Positions 1 to 18,465 are shown, numbered from the stretch's first letter. The stretch is DNA of 64,000 bases from Oncomelania hupensis (GCA_036898135.1 CM072511.1:31497686-31561685); one strand, 5' to 3'. Notes: generated by a model not told the origin, from the sequence alone. Made by a program: numbers and translations.

Positions 1-180
1 TCGTTTGAAGGCCCTCAAGACATTTTTCTTCAACGCCTAGAATTAAACTAATCTGCCTTCACTGGTCCAATTAACCTGTATATAATATATACTATATTAT
101 AGTAGTGTATATTTTAACTTTTTAAACATTTGATAGCCACTCCTTTGTCCCTTTTCAATGAGCATGAACTTTCTCCATGG

Positions 181-181
181 T

Positions 182-254
<73 letters not shown>
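181..254. repeat. (ATC)n microsatellite
   Basis: Uninterrupted ATC/TCA triplets for about 74 bp. The poly-Met and poly-Ile frames read through it are artefacts of the repeat. The surrounding 1-600 is AT-rich and shows no gene. Confidence 0.95.
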
Positions 255-682
255 CCAGTTTCACAATTATATTAATTAACATAATTAATTTAAATATAAC
301 TTTATATCAATATAACTTTATATATAACTGTATATCAATATAACTTTATTTCATTGTAATTAATAAAGTAAAATAACCCAAACGATTCAACGAAGTTTAT
401 TGGCCAAATTGACATAAAACATGCACATGGAATATGTTGCGATGTGGCAGTAACATTCATAAAACATACGTGCAAACACACGTTTACAAGCTAATAAAAT
501 ACCGATCAAGCGTGCACACATACACACGCAAACAACAAATAGTAAAAATAAACAAGTAGGTGCCAGTGGATTATCACATGACGTCAGTTACAGCATTATG
601 AATTTGACATTATGAGGAATTTAAAGCGAGAGCAGCCTCTGGAAAAAAAAAAAAGAATATCTAAAACGGTTTGTTCTGGTTT

Positions 683-1241
683 TGGGGGACGTCCCCGGAC
701 ACATAGAGCGTATGGGGGACACATTGTCGGTGACGTCCGGGGACATTTATTTAGCCAACGAACGAACGTCCGTGACTGGTCGTTTCCTACCACAATTCAA
801 CCACACCTGTGGTAGAATTGTCCAATCTCGTAAATGTGAACTTATACAGGGGCGGATTATGAGGGGGTGGGTAAGGGGGTTAAGGGAGCACGGAAACACC
901 CACTCCCTCCTCTTCCCTACCCTACCGGGAAAAACAAAAAGCAGACAACATCAAACGACACACGCCTGGCTGTCCCATGACACGTTACGTTACGTAGATA
1001 GATTAACCAAGGATACTTTCCTAGTATCTTTGGATTAACGTCTCCGGACCCCTGAGCTGTATATAGGGCCTACAGCTCAGTGCTCCGGACACATAGCGTA
1101 TATGAGACTTCCCCTGACACTTTTTTTTTTTAATCAGTTTATAGTCCCCTCTCTTCCCGATAAGGATTTTCAGAGAGGAGACTACCTTACGGATAGGATG
1201 GATAGATTACCGTCCCCGGACACTTCAGCGTATAGGGGACT
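683..1241. repeat. Dispersed short palindromic motif gtcccc...ggggac (three copies)
   Basis: A motif of about 30 bp reading gtcccc-ggacac-agcgtat-ggggac recurs near 689-718, in a degenerate, longer form at 1040-1108 (gtctcc...gagac), and at 1212-1240. Each copy has short inverted ends. No coding homology is recognised in this stretch; the small ORFs over it change frame and lack domains. It may be a decayed repeat family. Confidence 0.45.
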
Positions 1242-1341
1242 TCACTACCTTACACAATGCGCATGCGCTTATATTTCTGCAGTTGACCTCAGCTACGATT
1301 GGCTATATTACAGCAGTAGAACGTAGTCTGATTGGACGACC

Positions 1342-1404
1342 AACTGCCTAAATATTTGGAGACTAACAAACCGTGTTCGCTAGTTTCCAAATATTTAGGC
1401 AGTT
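1342..1404. other. 63-nt near-perfect hairpin
   Basis: Arms 1342-1365 and 1381-1404 are reverse complements over 24 positions. The only non-identical position would form a G-U pair in RNA transcribed from the + strand. The loop is 15 nt. The size is that of a pre-miRNA, but a small inverted-repeat element would look the same. A tRNA-derived SINE remnant follows immediately. Confidence 0.75.
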
Positions 1405-1545
1405 CGATGACCCAGGTTCGAATCCCGTGATGGGCGATATAAAATGTGTCCCTACCCCTCTTTCCCTGGGATGGTTATCCCCGCCTGCCATATCGCCAAT
1501 GGTGGCTGTAGACGTTAAACCTGTTCAACCGTGCTACCGGTCCCG
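1405..1545 (+). mobile_element. tRNA-derived SINE, family B, 5'-truncated copy
   Basis: It has a Pol III B-box-like ggttcgaatcc near 1413, followed by a body (ccctctttccctgggatggt, tatcgccaatggtggctgtagacgtt) shared with the copies at 31325-31560 (+) and, in its front part, 54950-55092 (-). The A-box half is missing here. The stretch 1545-2150 after it is AT-rich with no recognised gene. Confidence 0.65.
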
Positions 1546-2156
1546 ATAAACCTTGCACAATTGTTGCTAAACGTGTAATAGCATCCCCTATCCCATAATT
1601 GGAGTTTAAAATGGCGAATTAAGATTATGAGTAAAGTTCTGTATCAAAACATTCAGATAAAAATATGATAGCCACAGATGTTCGCATACATTTAAATGAA
1701 AAAAAAAAAAGTTTTAAAATTTTCACAGATGGTTCTGTATTAGAATCAGAAAATGCGGGTCCGCTTTTGTCATTCCCAATTTGAAAATATGAGTTGTTTT
1801 ATGTAGGAAAATGGTTTTTAATTTTTACAGCATAATTGGTAGCTATTTTAATGTCTTTCTGTTGGATACTGTCACATTCTAGTTTTATCTTTAATGATTA
1901 AGCAGATCGAGAGGCAAAGAAAGGTGCTTTGAATTTGAATTCAGTTACTGTTCGCTTTCTTTTTTTTTATAGTAAAGAAACAATCAACAGAATAGAAAAG
2001 CATTTAAAAGAAAATATAATTATTCACCACAAATGTTCGTTACATGTTGGTTTTTCATGACCTGTTGTAACATTAGCGTGTAGAATTTTCTTAAATTCAT
2101 TACGAACTAAATTTTGTAAAAGTTATGTTTTGCTCATGTAATTGTGCCTTTTTACT

Positions 2157-3187
2157 GCAGGGCTGTGTCCTCTCGACGGTTTTGTTTTCTCTCTATACCA
2201 ACGAACTGACGTGCGACACCAGCATTTTTACTTTTGATAAAGTTTGCGGATGATATGGCTCTAATAGGCAGGCTGAAAGATGAACAATCTCTCTCGCAAT
2301 ACTTCGATTTTACTTGTACGCTTCTTACCTGGTTCAGTGACAGTTATTTAAAGCTAAACGTAACTAAAACTAAATAAATTTGCTTTGAAGAACACCGTGC
2401 AAGAGATCCTGCCCTGCTTCGCCCCCTGAAAATTGCATCTGAAAATGTAGAACAGGTTGAAACTTTTAAGTATTTAGGGACGGTTTTAGACAAGAATTTG
2501 AAGTTCAGTGATCATGTTGGTTTTATTTGCAAAAAGGACAATCAAAGGATGTATCTAGTAAGAAAGATGAAAATTTTTGGGGTCAATGTACATATCTTAG
2601 AAATAGTTTACAGATCTCTAGTAGAAAGTATTCTATGCTTTAACATTGTTACCTGGTTCGGAAATCTTGGCATTAGAGACAGGAACAGACTCAACCGCAT
2701 TGTAAACCTAGCTAGCAGACTGAGTGATAGGAAAGACACAAAAGCCAATAACAGAAATATATAAAGATTTTGTAAAAAGTAAAGCTAGAAAAATCATGTC
2801 TGATAACAGTCATCCCATGTGTAGATCATCTGAACTGTTGCCCTCAGGTCGGAGGTTTAGAACCCCGGCCTGGAAAAGAAACTTGTATGGCCACTCTTAT
2901 GTACCAAGTGCAATCCGCATCTTAAATTTAAGCAAACTGTAATACCCCCAGTTACCTACATTTTTCTTCTGTGTACTGTGATGATGTAATGTAATATGAT
3001 GTGAGTTGTGCAATGAAGTAAGCTATTTGTTATGCGTATGATTGTCTTAATTAATGTTTTATATAACAAAACTGTTAATATTTCTTTTAGTTTTTAATCT
3101 TTCCGTCTTAGTCTTTGTGCTACTAAAGACAAATTTCCATGTTATTGTATTTTAACTATGGACAATAAAGATTCGTATTCGTATTCA
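2157..3187 (+). pseudogene. Non-LTR retrotransposon (LINE) RT fragment with 3' tail
   Basis: Translation of + strand DNA gives reverse-transcriptase blocks: GCVLSTVLFSLYTNEL near 2160, the catalytic FADD block (KFADDMALIGRL) near 2240, then ETFKYLGTVLDKNLKFSDH near 2460 and a C-terminal segment ending at 2942 (SGRRFRTP, SYVPSAIRILN). An in-frame stop near 2374 and a frameshift near 2750 make it dead. The 3' end has AATAAA and a short (attcgt)n tail near 3165-3187, as in many LINEs with simple-sequence tails. The family cannot be named safely. Confidence 0.8.
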
Positions 3188-3378
3188 GTTTAATTGCAAC
3201 GATTTTGACTTGTTACTACATGTGGAAATGAAGACATTAGGATACTAAGTGATTTGACATTTTCGGTTTGCTTAATTTTTATATATTGATTAATCGTTTG
3301 GAAGATTTATGTAGGCCTGGTATTTTGTATCTTAGAATGATTATTGTAAAAGCCCATGTGTATAATAATAAATTTAAA

Positions 3379-3386
3379 AAAAAAAA
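3379..3386 (-). terminator. Pol III oligo-T terminator of tRNA-Met
   Basis: The + strand A run ending at 3386 reads as T on the minus strand, 2 nt past the tRNA discriminator base. Four or more T is the usual Pol III stop. Confidence 0.8.
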
Positions 3387-3388
3387 TG

Positions 3389-3480
3389 TGCCCCGAGTGA
3401 GGATCGAACTCACGACCTTCAGATCGCTCTTCTTTTCATTGATTATGAGACTGACGCGCTACCTACTGCGCTATCGAGGC
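3389..3480 (-). tRNA. tRNA-Met (CAU, elongator type) with a 19-nt intron
   Basis: Minus-strand reading gives a full cloverleaf. The acceptor arm GCCTCGA pairs with TCGGGGC, with discriminator A. The D arm is GCGC/GCGC, the anticodon is CAT (complement of 3445-3447), and the T arm is GTGAG-TTCGATC-CTCAC. Compared with the animal elongator tRNA-Met, 19 extra bases (complement of 3425-3443) follow the base after the anticodon, the canonical eukaryotic intron site. Without them the tRNA is 73 nt. A run of 11 T on the minus strand begins 2 nt beyond the 3' end and would terminate Pol III. An intact tRNA-Met pseudogene with an insertion is the alternative. Confidence 0.88.
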
Positions 3481-3962
3481 ATCTTGAACATACTTGATAA
3501 TTAGAAGGCTATAAGATAAGTGAACAGGTGAACCAGGTTTTCCCATAACATTTTGTGTTTATTAGGCTTTACCGGCATTATACTATTATGGAAGATTTCT
3601 CTTTTCTCGGCGTTAGTATTGTGAGAACAATGCCTGCCTCGTGTACACATTTTTAATATAAAAATAACAACTCGACGGACTGCAGTGCACTTTATGTGTT
3701 ATTTTAGGTTATAACTCACTTGTGTGTATTTTCTTTGAGTACGCGACCTGTGCAATCCCAAGGTTTGCGCCAAGATCTATTTGTGCTGGACTTCACAACA
3801 ACAATAACATATAAATTCAATAATTAAGGTCAGGATAACCCGGTCTTAGAACGGTAAACCCAAGGGAGGTAACAGCCATCATACATTAATGTCTTTCGAG
3901 TTCTTCTCATTTACTTCCCTTGAATTGCACACCCGTTTAACGGTAAATCCCTATCCCTTCTC

Positions 3963-4033
<71 letters not shown>
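3963..4033. repeat. (AAT)n microsatellite
   Basis: AAT triplets for about 70 bp. The 3490-3960 stretch between this and the tRNA shows no gene. Confidence 0.95.
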
Positions 4034-4140
4034 TGTACAAGGTCGTTATATATACATACAGTTTTTTTCCACAAGCAGTGACAAACCTCAACTCCTTGTC
4101 TGGCACCCGATGATCCCGGACTATCTCAGTGACTTATGCA

Positions 4141-4369
<229 letters not shown>

Positions 4370-4662
4370 AAGTGATAGAGAGAGAATTTATAGATGTATG
4401 TAGAGTGCTTGTGTAAGATAAGAGAAGAGAATTGAGAGAGCGAAAGATAACGGAGAAGAGCGCGCACGTGTGTGTGGATGTGTGTATCTATTTGATTTGA
4501 TCATTCTGTTTCTACTAAATTCCAATCAGTATTATTCCTAGTCTTGTATGAGTGTGTCAGCAAGTGGATGGTTGCGCGTAGGTGTGGTTGGCTTTGTTAT
4601 TGTGTTTTGTATAAATATGTGTGCCAACATCAAAGTGTATTCCTCGTGCTTGTCACCTGGCG

Positions 4663-4716
4663 AAATAAAGTTCTGTTATCTGTTATCTGTTATCTGTTAT
4701 CTGTTATCTGTTATCA
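4663..4716 (+). repeat. Retroposon-like 3' end: AATAAA followed by (ttatctg)n
   Basis: AATAAAGTTC is followed by about six copies of a 7-mer (tgttatc). An AATAAA plus simple-sequence tail is typical of LINE/SINE 3' ends, as also seen at 3165-3187. The upstream 4400-4660 has no recognised coding homology. Confidence 0.55.
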
Positions 4717-4797
4717 TATAAAGGAGAACCAGTTGATTGTAGAAAACAATGCGTATTAATATGATTTCACACGGTTGGTTCTGTTAGAAATAATGTA

Positions 4798-5060
4798 ATA
4801 TTCATCCGATTTTCAAAAAGCATTCGATATTGTCCCACACAAATTGTTGCTAATAAAACTTTAGTTATATTGCTGCCCGGTTATGTGCTTAAATCGCCCT
4901 CTGAATATTTTATCTGGAAGATCACATTCAGTAAGAGTACGGGACTCGCATTCAATCAAGTAGACCTTTTTTAAACAGAATTCCTCAAGGTAGGCCTATA
5001 TTTTAGAACCCTTTTAAATTTACAAGTTTTAGATGTATATTCCTACCTGTTAACATTGAC
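4798..5060 (+). pseudogene. Decayed LINE reverse transcriptase fragment
   Basis: + strand translation from 4803 gives DFQKAFDIVPHKLLL, the RT block with the first catalytic Asp, soon followed by stops and frameshifts. Only this motif is secure. Confidence 0.6.
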
Positions 5061-5139
5061 AATATTTTCAAGAAATTCAATTGAGCGTAGTAGAGCCACA
5101 TATAGGGTGCGCTTGTTTGCTATTTCTGCGAGATAATAT

Positions 5140-5265
5140 AGCCGCCACGTGATCAGGCCAATTTCCACAATCACCCATGATCGGGTCATCAAATTGGACG
5201 ACGTGTTCTTTTTACGAAGAGGTGAAACGTTTATCCACCGACAGCAGCTGATTGGTTGCTTATGT
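5140..5265 (+). repeat. Interspersed repeat R3, copy 1
   Basis: It shares gtgttctttttacgaagagg-tgaaac...cagctgctgattggttgct-type sequence with 8200-8300 (+) and about 51395-51495 (-). It also shares a preceding gccgccacgtgatc block with the third copy. No ORF was seen. Confidence 0.55.
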
Positions 5266-5536
5266 TTAGCATATAATAAGGAGTATATGAACTTATGAAG
5301 GGTGCTTTCTTTAGACGAGACGCATATATAGGGCCTAATTTGTGTTGTAAGTGTGAATGGGTTGATTGTCTATGTCAATGTGCTTGTAAATAGTGTATAT
5401 TGATCATGCCATTTTACTTATCCATTACGTTTTTAAGTACCAATTGTTTTGAAGATGTCAAGCGCGGTGAGCATATTTAAAGTGTGGTATCGCGCTTAAG
5501 AAATACACAGTGGTGAAGAAACGGAAACGCCGATAG

Positions 5537-5697
5537 TATGGCCACGTCACCAGAGCATCAGGCCTTGCAAAAGCCATCCTGCAAGGCACGGTTCAAGGAG
5601 GAAGAAGAAGAGGGAGACATAAAACGAGATGGGAGGACAACATTCGAGTGTGGACTGGTTTGAAACTGAACGAAGCCATGAGAGTTGCTGAGAACAG
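5537..5697 (+). pseudogene. LINE ORF2 C-terminus, part 1 (split by a solo LTR)
   Basis: The frame reads GHVTRASGLAKAILQG, then GGRRRGRHKTRWEDNI and WTGLKLNEAMRVAENR. This is the familiar C-terminus of RTE-like endonuclease/reverse-transcriptase LINEs (the class often annotated as craniofacial development protein 2-like). It stops at a 5-bp duplication, aacag, where a solo LTR entered. The frame resumes after 6324 with ERWSTLVGRSSVVPQRP. Confidence 0.75.
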
Positions 5698-6319
5698 TGT
5701 TACGTTGAAACGCGAATGGTAGTACGTCGGAAACGCGCACGATAGATCTAATCGTTTCGATTTGCAAAGTATTCAATAATGGAGTTTATTTACCTTTGAT
5801 TTGAGTTTGCATTGTTGTTAGGAGAGGTTTTGTATAACGTTGATAATTTTCGTTAGTCGATATTGTAGTAGAATTCTCCGGATACGCTTGTTTACTATCG
5901 ATCGAAGTTTCGGGATAATTGTGGAATTTTGAAGGAACGTCCCGGAAGGAGAAGAAATATGTATTGACGTAAGTCAGTGATGACGATCTTTTATTTGATT
6001 GGTGGTAGTGCGTCATTTCTACTGTATTCGAAATTGTTCGGGAAGAGAGAGAGGTTATAAAATTATGTGCCGCGCTGTTTTGTGAAGTTGCTGTTGATAG
6101 TTGTTGATAGTGAGAGTTGAGTTGAGTTGAGAATTGTATGCAGTTGTTGATGTGTGCTGAATAAAAAGTGGAAAACTTCATACGTCGACTCTGTGACTTG
6201 TATGCTGTTTTTGGACGGGTTGCGTGAATAAACGAATCTGAGCTACACTCATCAGTACTTCAGAATTGGGGCTGAATCCACTACTGATAGAAAACACCAA
6301 CATCAAACCGAGTGTAACA
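5698..6319 (+). mobile_element. Solo LTR (622 bp), relative of element 1 LTR
   Basis: It starts TGTTAC and ends GTAACA, and is flanked on both sides by aacag (5693-5697 and 6320-6324). It aligns along its whole length with the element 1 LTRs (32796-33409, 37709-38322), in the orientation where the LTR reads 5' to 3' on the + strand. It contains AATAAA-type signals near its 3' part. With no internal region, this is the expected product of LTR-LTR recombination. Removing it with one aacag restores the LINE reading frame. Confidence 0.9.
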
Positions 6320-6399
6320 AACAGAGAAAGATGGAGTACGCTGGTTGGACGATCATCTGTGGTGCCACAACGACCTTTGAGTTACAGGATAGGACAGGA

Positions 6400-6400
<1 letters not shown>
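6320..6400 (+). pseudogene. LINE ORF2 C-terminus, part 2
   Basis: It continues the LINE frame broken at 5697 (ERWSTLVGRSSVVPQRPL) and ends against a long GATA array, which may have grown from the LINE 3' tail. Confidence 0.7.
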
Positions 6401-6893
<493 letters not shown>

Positions 6894-7251
6894 CTATTGC
6901 TAGCTTATTACCATACCATTAAATATATATTGTATAGGAAAATAAACAATTAAGTCGAGCATGTTGCCAAGCCTTGTAGAAGAATCACCATCTGCTCAAA
7001 GCCGTGATCGTTGATGATGTCCATTAGTTTTCGGTGGAGATCAGGGTATGACGACGTGCCAGACTGTGTTACAAAGTGTGTACCAAAAGCGTGGGTTTTA
7101 AACGACCCAAAAAGTCGGAATAGGAGTAATCACCAAAATCCTTCTGTAAAAAGTATGGGTTCTAAACTACCCACATCGGCGTTTGTGTGTAGTTCAAAGG
7201 CTAGCCCGATGAAGATTAAGAAATATCCCTCCCATTGGCGTGCCTGGTGCA

Positions 7252-7455
7252 GGGGCCGGGTAGCTCAGTTGGTAAGAGCGTCTTGCTAGTAACCGAAAGG
7301 TCGCTGGTTCGAATCCCGGATTGGTCAACGTGTGATCATATTATTTTCCCCTTTACCAACAACTGGCCCGCTGGTATCAGTATAAATCGGTCCAGTAATC
7401 ACCTATATGCGAAAGTGTCGTGTGACTATAATCTACAAACAACAACAACAGCGTG
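7252..7455 (+). mobile_element. tRNA-derived SINE, family A, copy 1
   Basis: Its tRNA-like head has an A box (tagctcagttgg) and B box (ggttcgaatcc), followed by a body (cgtgtgatcatattattttc ... gtgactataatctac) that also follows the head at 9985. A shared non-tRNA body marks a SINE rather than a tRNA gene. It ends in a short (aac)n stretch. Confidence 0.85.
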
Positions 7456-7489
7456 CCTGAGGTAGTATAAACATACACTATGCAGAAAA

Positions 7490-7925
7490 GACTTTGAGCG
7501 TAGGCTATGTACAAATCCTTTGTTCTACTTCGCTTTGACTATGGCAATGTGATTTGGAATAATTGTACAGACGTTAAGGCCGTATAGTAATCCTATCGTT
7601 GAAACAAATCCACTCAGAAGGTATACGAATCACTGTCTGAGCAGTGAAGGAGACTAGCCATGAGTTGTTGAAGCCTACAAGGAGCCAGGACAGTACAATT
7701 TGAAAGAGTGAGGGAAAAGCCACAAATTGCTTACCTTTCACAAGATGATAAATGAGTGTCGTCCTGAGTACCTGTCTAACCTGGCACCGCCATTTGTATC
7801 AGGCATTAATCCATATCACCGCAGAAGACCGTTAGAACGTAGGGTACCTCCACACAAAATTGAACTTTATAAGAACTCTTTTCTTCCTTAAACTAAAGGT
7901 TTATGGAATGACCTCCCTAGTATAA
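7490..7925 (+). pseudogene. Decayed LINE C-terminal region
   Basis: Frames on the + strand give FDYGNVIWNNCTD, then HKMINECRPEYLSNLAPPF and RRPLERRVPPHKIELYKNSF, ending WNDLPS. This block order is typical of the region after the RT domain in many invertebrate LINEs. Several stops and frameshifts are present. Confidence 0.7.
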
Positions 7926-8199
7926 TAAAGAGACGTTTTTTGCAAGAACAATCCACTCGTTCGGTTGCATTAATTTATCAAACATCCGAAAATTTCCTCC
8001 TTTTTTTTGTCCTATGTGTAACTATGCATGTGCGCGCCCAAACAATAATTGACCAGCTAAACTGTAGCCTTAGAACCGTTAGCACCTCACTGTTTGGTAA
8101 TGAACACCTCTCCCCACAAGAAAACCCTACCTTAACGTCTTTTCAACAGTCCACGCATGCCTTTTAACTTGGACTTTGGTACAAAATGGTGTAATTAAC

Positions 8200-8300
8200 A
8201 ATTGGATTATGTGGTTCCATGCACGGACGATCAACATAACGAAGTGTTCTTTTTACGAAAAGGTGAAAAATTATCCTCAGGCAGCTGCTGATTGGTTGCT
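8200..8300 (+). repeat. Interspersed repeat R3, copy 2
   Basis: Shares gtgttctttttacgaaaagg and gctgctgattggttgct with the copy at 5140-5265. Confidence 0.55.
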
Positions 8301-8460
8301 ATTCCCCGACACCATCATGCCCGCTTTGAGCCGAACAGTTTCAACATGAACGATTAAACATGGTACATAATATTATTCAATTACATTAAATAGAAACGCT
8401 ATTGAATAAAATTAAATAGAAATAAACTAATTTTTTTAAAATTATTATTTTTGTTTGCAG

Positions 8461-14832
<6,372 letters not shown>

Positions 14833-14980
14833 CCGCCGGCAGTCAAACAGTCAAACAGTCAGCAGTCAAGAAGCCAACAGAATAACAAGGAACTACTGAT
14901 CTAGCTATTGGAACCCTTACTTGATTCTCAACAACCACGTCTTCGTCTTCTGCTAGGTTAATAATAGTAAATTAATAGTA

Positions 14981-15123
<143 letters not shown>

Positions 15124-15934
15124 ATATATTGTGTATATATGTATATATATATAGTTGTTTTATATCTATATCTATATAGTTTAATCTTTAGTCTGCTCTT
15201 TCCTCTCAGGTTTGACGAACTAACAGTTGCAATCAAAATTATCAACTTGCATCCATATGCAAGCAGTCAGATGTCGTACATCCGCAGGTTATAATATTCT
15301 AGCTTCCGTCTCAAGTATGACCAGCTAACCTCGGTATAATTATGCAAACAGCTGTGTTAGACCTACATTGTCTGTTATGCTGTAGCTTCTGTCTCGAATA
15401 TTAGAACAACTTGCCTTGGGGCATATAATTATGCACAGTCAATATTAAGTACTTCATGGCTGTAAGGCTGTAATCTGTTGTAATTATTATCATAGGCACA
15501 TACTCTAACATAGGATTACAACAATATGAGATTGTGCGTCTGTGTATTAACGAATTTAGAAGAACAAAAGTATTTTTAACATTAATATTATGTGGCGTTG
15601 TATTACTAAGTAGGCTACGCCCTAATTGTATGGTTTGTTGCCATCGTTAAGGCTGTGAGGCTGCAAATAGGTGAGGTGGTTTTCGTGTGTGTAATCATTT
15701 TGTTCGTGTTTGACTGCTTGAAATAACGCAAATGTCTCCTTCACATTCAACGAAATGAGTGTGTCTTTCATCTTCATCATTTTGATGTGTAGAACCGTTT
15801 GAAGTGAGTCTGAAGCTGTGTTTTATTTTATTTTATTTTTTTTAAATACTTTTACAAGGACAGTTTATTCCTGAGTCAAACCCTTTCCTACGATAAGCAT
15901 ATACAACGAACAAGTTTGCAGGTATGTTTGGTGT

Positions 15935-16032
15935 TCCACACTTCACCAAAGTTCACTTCGCCAAACCACGCTTCGCCAAAGCATTGTCCAGGCATAACTC
16001 TTCGCCAAAACACACTTCACCACAAACCTTAA
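15935..16032. repeat. Cluster of ttcgccaaa motifs
   Basis: Short motif cacttcgccaaa or close variants occur about six times in under 100 bp. The reverse complement (tttggcgaagtg) appears once near 16480. No coding sense was found. Confidence 0.4.
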
Positions 16033-17444
16033 TGCACACGATAGGAATATATCTTTCATTGATTAACACTTTCAGTTCTCACCGTATTTCCTCTTAAAAC
16101 GAAATTTGTTATTGTCAATTATGGCGCTTTCACCTGCGCCAATGGTTGGGACAAAACGTACATCCATGTCGCTTTTGATTGAATGAATGAAGACTTAAAA
16201 AACCAGACGGTTCCCGTGAAATGAAAAAAAACGCGCGCCAAATGATGAATTTCTCCTAAATTGTGATTTTTGTTAGTTTTTTTTTACGATTCAAGATAGT
16301 GATTACTTGTGAACACTTCATTACAAAAAAAAAAATCGGTAATTTCTTGGCGTCGAACTGAGCAGGGTGGGTTTTGGCGAGTTGTTACTATTCGTGCACT
16401 AGCGGCCTTGGGTGGGGGTGGGGGGATGGAGAGGTGTGGGGGAGGGGGAGTTGTCGGTGCCGAGAGTGGACATCAAAGGTTTGGCGAAGTGTGGCGCACC
16501 CGGTATATTTTCTGGCGGTCGTCGAAGCTACTTTAACCGGACGGAAATCAACCGAAAAAACCCGAGTGCTGTGACGCCCCAGTGGTATGATTAACATGCG
16601 CCCTGTTGGATGATCTACTACTATACACTAGCCTGTGAAGTGATAGCGTTATAATACTCTAGACTAGTACGGCTGTGTCTAACTGCGAGTGCCTATACAC
16701 TTGAGATATTATAACTACCGGTACCACTATAATGTATAACACGGGATATATTAATTAATGTACTTCAGGTTATCTTTAAGAACGCTTGGACTTCAAAGTT
16801 TCGATTCCAACTTCGAAATTATCAGACTCAAACTATATAAACAGATAGCCATCTCTTTAACGTGAATTAGACATTATTATGTGTTTTCACCATCTAATCA
16901 AGGGTTCATAATCACTTAAAATGAAAGGTTCTTAGCTAGTCTTAGTAGCTTTAGGTTAAAATGTCATTGTATATAAGTTGTGTATACTGCTAATAGTCCA
17001 TAGTAACAGTCTCTTATACTATACAGCGTATCTGTTCTTTTGTTACTGTGTTCATTGTTCTTTTCCGTTAAAGGTGCTTTACATTATTACTGCTCATTGC
17101 CCAGCATTTGTTTTTTTAAGCGTAGATCAGATATAATTCATTGAGCATCCTGTCTCAAGCAACGATATTGTAACTGACATTAAATTGCAAATAATTCTGT
17201 GTTTTAAAGAAACATAAACGTTCAGTTTTATTTCTCAGTACAAAATTATTCTGCAAAAACATTTTTGCAGCTTACTTTTTGATCATGTCAATTAACCAGC
17301 ATTAATTTGTTGTTAATAAAATCGCAACTGTACATATATGTCGCAGGTAGTGTAGATTCTAATCGTTTAGAATAAAATAAAGATGCTATTTCAATCGATT
17401 CTATTTCTGGTGTGTGGACAATAGGATCTGTGTCTTATTGTTTG

Positions 17445-17445
<1 letters not shown>

Positions 17446-17500
<55 letters not shown>

Positions 17501-17554
17501 TTCATCATCATCTTCATCATCATCGTCGTGGTCGTGGTCGTCATTTCCACCAGC

Positions 17555-17617
<63 letters not shown>

Positions 17618-17860
17618 GTTGCTTCCTTCTTCTTCTTCTTCTTCTTCTTCTTCTTCTTCTTCTTCTTCTTCTTCTTCTTCTTCTTCTCCTCCTCCTCCTC
17701 CTCCTAATCCTCCTCCTCCTCATTCTTCTTCTTCTTCTTCTTCTACTTAACCGTCTTTGTTACAAAACATTACACAATAGCATGTCTTCTTCTTTTTCTT
17801 CTTCTTCTTCTTCTTCTTCTTCTTCTTCTTCTTCTTCTTCTTCTTCTTCTTCTTCTCTTC
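17446..17860. repeat. (CAT)n and (CTT)n microsatellite block
   Basis: CAT triplets at about 17446-17615, then CTT/CCT triplets at about 17619-17745, and a second CTT array at about 17788-17858. Confidence 0.95.
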
Positions 17861-18111
17861 TTTCGTTACAAAACATCATACAATGGTTCACATATTAGGT
17901 CAGTAGCTTCACATGTACTGACGTATACTATAATAATAAGTGACAACAACAATGAAAGCAAATACTTTGTAGCCTAACCAATGACGGTTAGGATCAAGCA
18001 CTCTGGCTTCCTTGTGCGAAGTTATGTGTACTTGTTGGCCATCGCATGCAGGTTGGGAAAAAAAAAACTATTTTGTATATTAAAGGAGACAAAAGTGGGA
18101 CCGACAGCATC

Positions 18112-18465
18112 CTGGGAAAGACACTTTACTCCCGTTTCCTACTCCTTCGAATGAGAGTACAAACCGAGGTCTAGTCCATGTGTCGCATACATTCATCATA
18201 ACGAACTTTAAAGATCCTGACGCTCATGTCCTAGACGGGTGAGTGCCTGTAACAAGAACACACCCAGCATGCACTTGTTCCTTCTCCCCCATCCCTGCCT
18301 GGCCAGGATAGTGCTCAGTTGTCCGGACGTCAGACCATGCGCCCATAGGCTGCGGGTGGGCGTCTCGGGCGGTTTGAGTTAGATCCTGTATCGGCCAGCG
18401 CCTAGAGTCTGGTCAAGTACGGCCAGATAAGTGCGCTATAAAAAATCCTCAATAAAATATAAAAA
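18112..18465 (+). mobile_element. V-SINE-like repeat, head-less copy
   Basis: Shares gggaaagacactttactccc, gtcctagacgggtgagtg, agaccatgcgcccataggct and the 3' end (gtgcgctataaaa) with the full copy at 48640-49082 (reverse). The tRNA-like head is missing. The distinctive 3' end (gcgctatata) recalls mollusc V-SINEs such as RUDI; this naming is from memory. Confidence 0.75.
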
